Below, in pieces: positions 31,050 to 32,768 of a stretch of DNA of 32,768 nt. A program made the translations under genes and the position numbers. Numbering within the stretch: the stretch's first letter is position 1; every line of letters starts with the position of its first letter. Origin of the DNA: Synechococcus sp. SP2 MAG (GTDB lineage Bacteria > Cyanobacteriota > Cyanobacteriia > PCC-6307 > Cyanobiaceae); contig JAVBIX010000025.1 of assembly GCA_030756895.1 (NCBI GenBank), forward strand, positions 1 through 32,768. Reading direction: 5' to 3'. The notes below the pieces were generated by a model. It made no database searches and was not told where the DNA came from. It saw nothing but the letters and a program-made list of their open reading frames with translations.

Positions 31050-32768
31050 GTGAGCCTAATTAATAGCCCTGTGAACAAGGTTGCATGGCTTGCATTAATC
31101 CTTGCGTCTTGCTGTCAGCAAAGTTTTGCTCAAAACATAAGGACTGAGTCCAACCCTCTAGATTTCAACGAAAACGCTACATTAAGTGCAATCGATGATT
31201 CATATGAAATATTAAAAGATTTTCACAATTACAACACTGGTCTGCTAATTAAGAGGAATGTGAATGTTCTTAGGCAGCTTCAGTTTGGTGGAGCTCTCAA
31301 CACTTCGGAGGGGCTTCCTGTCGAAGATGTTGTGGAAAATCTTGGGATTAATACGCAAAAATTGGGTGCGATGTTGCTGGTTGATTCAGGCAAGCGACTG
31401 GACATTGGGGGATGGCTAGGCTTTTCAAAACAATGCACTACGGATACCAATGGTGGAGGTGATAATCCGTCAAAAGAATGTATCGCTGCAAGAGAAGATG
31501 TAGGTGAAATAGGTACGGTTTCCAATGACTATTTAGGGGTTGATGGGGCATTGATTGTTGGTGATTATTTTCGATCTTGGGGCGGGAATGATGTTCTTTA
31601 TATGGGTGCTAATGCACTTGTCAGTGTTGCTAATGAAATGGATTTAGGGAAAGGTGACGATCAAGTCAGAATGGAATATGGTAGTTCTCTTGATGTTCAA
31701 AGTGATTTGATTCTTGGAGATGGAAAAGATAAATTTATTTCGAGAGGATTTACCTCTATCAAAGGTGATCTTTATACGGGAGGGGGAGACGACTATATTG
31801 AGATTAGGGGGGAAAGCCCGGTTGGATATGGGAAAATTATAATTACGGGTAAAGTTGACCTTGGTGAAGGAAATGATTTATTTTTATTGAAAAATCCTGT
31901 CAAAGAGGAATTCTCCTTGATTAACAAGCAATTGTCGCTTGGAGCTGGAGATGATGTTGTTGATATAAGATTAAAAGACACGCGACTACTGATTGGAAAG
32001 GCGAGTGATGCAGAGAATAAAAATTATAGTCTTAATTTCGGATTAGGTAATGATACTTTGATGAATAAGGGTACGTTAGAAAGTGGATGGGGAATTATCT
32101 TTGATGGTGGTGATACTGGTATGGGTGATTATATCTATAATTATGAAGGCGGAATTATCGCTTCTTATGCGGGCATCAGCTTTCAAGATAGTGGTAGAGG
32201 CACAATAGATAATCAAGGAACAATTGAAGTCGCTCTTGAAAATCCGAGCGGGAGACAGATTGTTTTTGGCTTAGGAAATGATCGGATCATCAATCGAAAA
32301 GGCGGAGTCGTACATGTAAAAGGAGTGATTGAGATGGGTGATGGTAATGACCTTATCCTTAACGATGGGAGCTTAATTCTTAAGCAAGATTTTAATGGTA
32401 GGAGTGGTCTTGATATGGGTAATGGTGATGATCAGTTCCTTATTGGTAACGGGATTTTAATCCTTACTAATGGAGATAAAGTGAATGGTGGAGCTGGAGT
32501 TGATGATTTAGTGCTTAGTGATCAAGACAATGCAAATCCTGTTTCTTTTGGAACTGATGCTTCTCAGCAGCCTTCCTTCGGTCGCAAGTTGATTGTTGCT
32601 CCTGGCCTATCCAGTCAATACGTAAACTTTGAAAATCTGATTCAAGACAAAGGTAATTATGAGTATCAGGGAGATTTCTCTAAAGATTTTGATCGAGCGA
32701 TTGTTCGAGATGGTGTGTTTGTTGTTCGTGAGTCGTCCCCAGCCACGTTCGAAAATCTGGAATTAAAA
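31050..32768 (+). CDS. Large secreted Gly-Asp repeat surface protein, 3' end cut by window
   Basis: The frame is open from GTG 31050 to the right edge, 573 codons so far. Residues 1-27 form a signal peptide (KVAWLALILASCCQQSFAQ). From about residue 178 the protein carries repeated GxGND/GxGDD-like motifs starting at 178, 200, 223, 244, 272, 298, 331, 407, 430, 457 and 480, mostly 21-33 apart, separated by short hydrophobic strands (for example VDLGEGNDLFLL, IEMGDGNDLILN). This is the pattern of a beta-solenoid, as in autotransporter passengers and RTX-like calcium-binding proteins. No C-terminal barrel is visible because the gene continues past the window. Base composition is clearly more AT-rich than in gyrA and crtL. 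A role at the cell surface is inferred. Confidence 0.85.
   Translation, partial: MSLINSPVNKVAWLALILASCCQQSFAQNIRTESNPLDFNENATLSAIDDSYEILKDFHNYNTGLLIKRNVNVLRQLQFGGALNTSEGLPVEDVVENLGINTQKLGAMLLVDSGKRLDIGGWLGFSKQCTTDTNGGGDNPSKECIAAREDVGEIGTVSNDYLGVDGALIVGDYFRSWGGNDVLYMGANALVSVANEMDLGKGDDQVRMEYGSSLDVQSDLILGDGKDKFISRGFTSIKGDLYTGGGDDYIEIRGESPVGYGKIIITGKVDLGEGNDLFLLKNPVKEEFSLINKQLSLGAGDDVVDIRLKDTRLLIGKASDAENKNYSLNFGLGNDTLMNKGTLESGWGIIFDGGDTGMGDYIYNYEGGIIASYAGISFQDSGRGTIDNQGTIEVALENPSGRQIVFGLGNDRIINRKGGVVHVKGVIEMGDGNDLILNDGSLILKQDFNGRSGLDMGNGDDQFLIGNGILILTNGDKVNGGAGVDDLVLSDQDNANPVSFGTDASQQPSFGRKLIVAPGLSSQYVNFENLIQDKGNYEYQGDFSKDFDRAIVRDGVFVVRESSPATFENLELK

Overview
The window looks like chromosome from a marine picocyanobacterium, most likely a marine Synechococcus. 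The evidence is chlorophyll and photosynthesis genes (chlI, petG, cytM, a CrtL-type lycopene cyclase), cyanobacterium-specific families (GuaB3, PBP-A, CAAD/CURT1-like, cyAbrB, DUF1400, DUF3370), compact spacing with many start/stop overlaps, and frequent GTG and TTG starts. The strain is not determined. I see no rRNA, tRNA, CRISPR array, insertion sequence or prophage.

Layout. 1-5.3 kb: an MFS transporter cut by the left edge (-) faces a DUF1400 alpha/beta hydrolase (+), with overlapping 5' ends. A peptide-type ABC lipoprotein and its permease (-) converge on the hydrolase. 5.4-8.7 kb: a minus-strand metabolic run with 5-formyl-THF cyclo-ligase, a secreted protein with a predicted mature N-terminal histidine, SufE and homoserine dehydrogenase, then a small conserved-looking protein. 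8.7-11.6 kb: small genes, a Tat-exported beta-carbonic anhydrase and a cyAbrB regulator with a strong terminator. 11.6-17.7 kb: an AT-richer, gene-poor stretch with SelO, several unrecognised small proteins, decayed coding traces, a duplicated 19-bp palindromic element and short peptide candidates.

17.7-24.7 kb: a dense core. On the minus strand cytM, trmJ, PBP-A, DUF3370, chlI and ruvC follow each other with gaps of 25 bp or less, or with stop/start overlaps, so they are probably one transcription unit. petG (+) diverges from cytM and its 3' end overlaps rsmD, which is coupled to hisH; trxA lies upstream of hisH. 24.9-30.8 kb: guaB3 and a CAAD/CURT1-like membrane protein (-), diverging from gyrA and crtL (+). 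31.0 kb to the right edge: the 5' part of an AT-rich secreted protein with about eleven Gly-Asp/Asn-rich motifs every 21-33 residues, with one longer gap, probably a beta-solenoid surface protein or autotransporter passenger.

The most unusual material is the surface protein at the right edge, the antisense pair and peptide candidate near 12.7-13.1 kb, the 19-bp element, and the eroded region at 11.7-12.5 kb. None of these proves a new system: no RiPP-modifying enzyme, toxin partner or secretion machinery is visible here.
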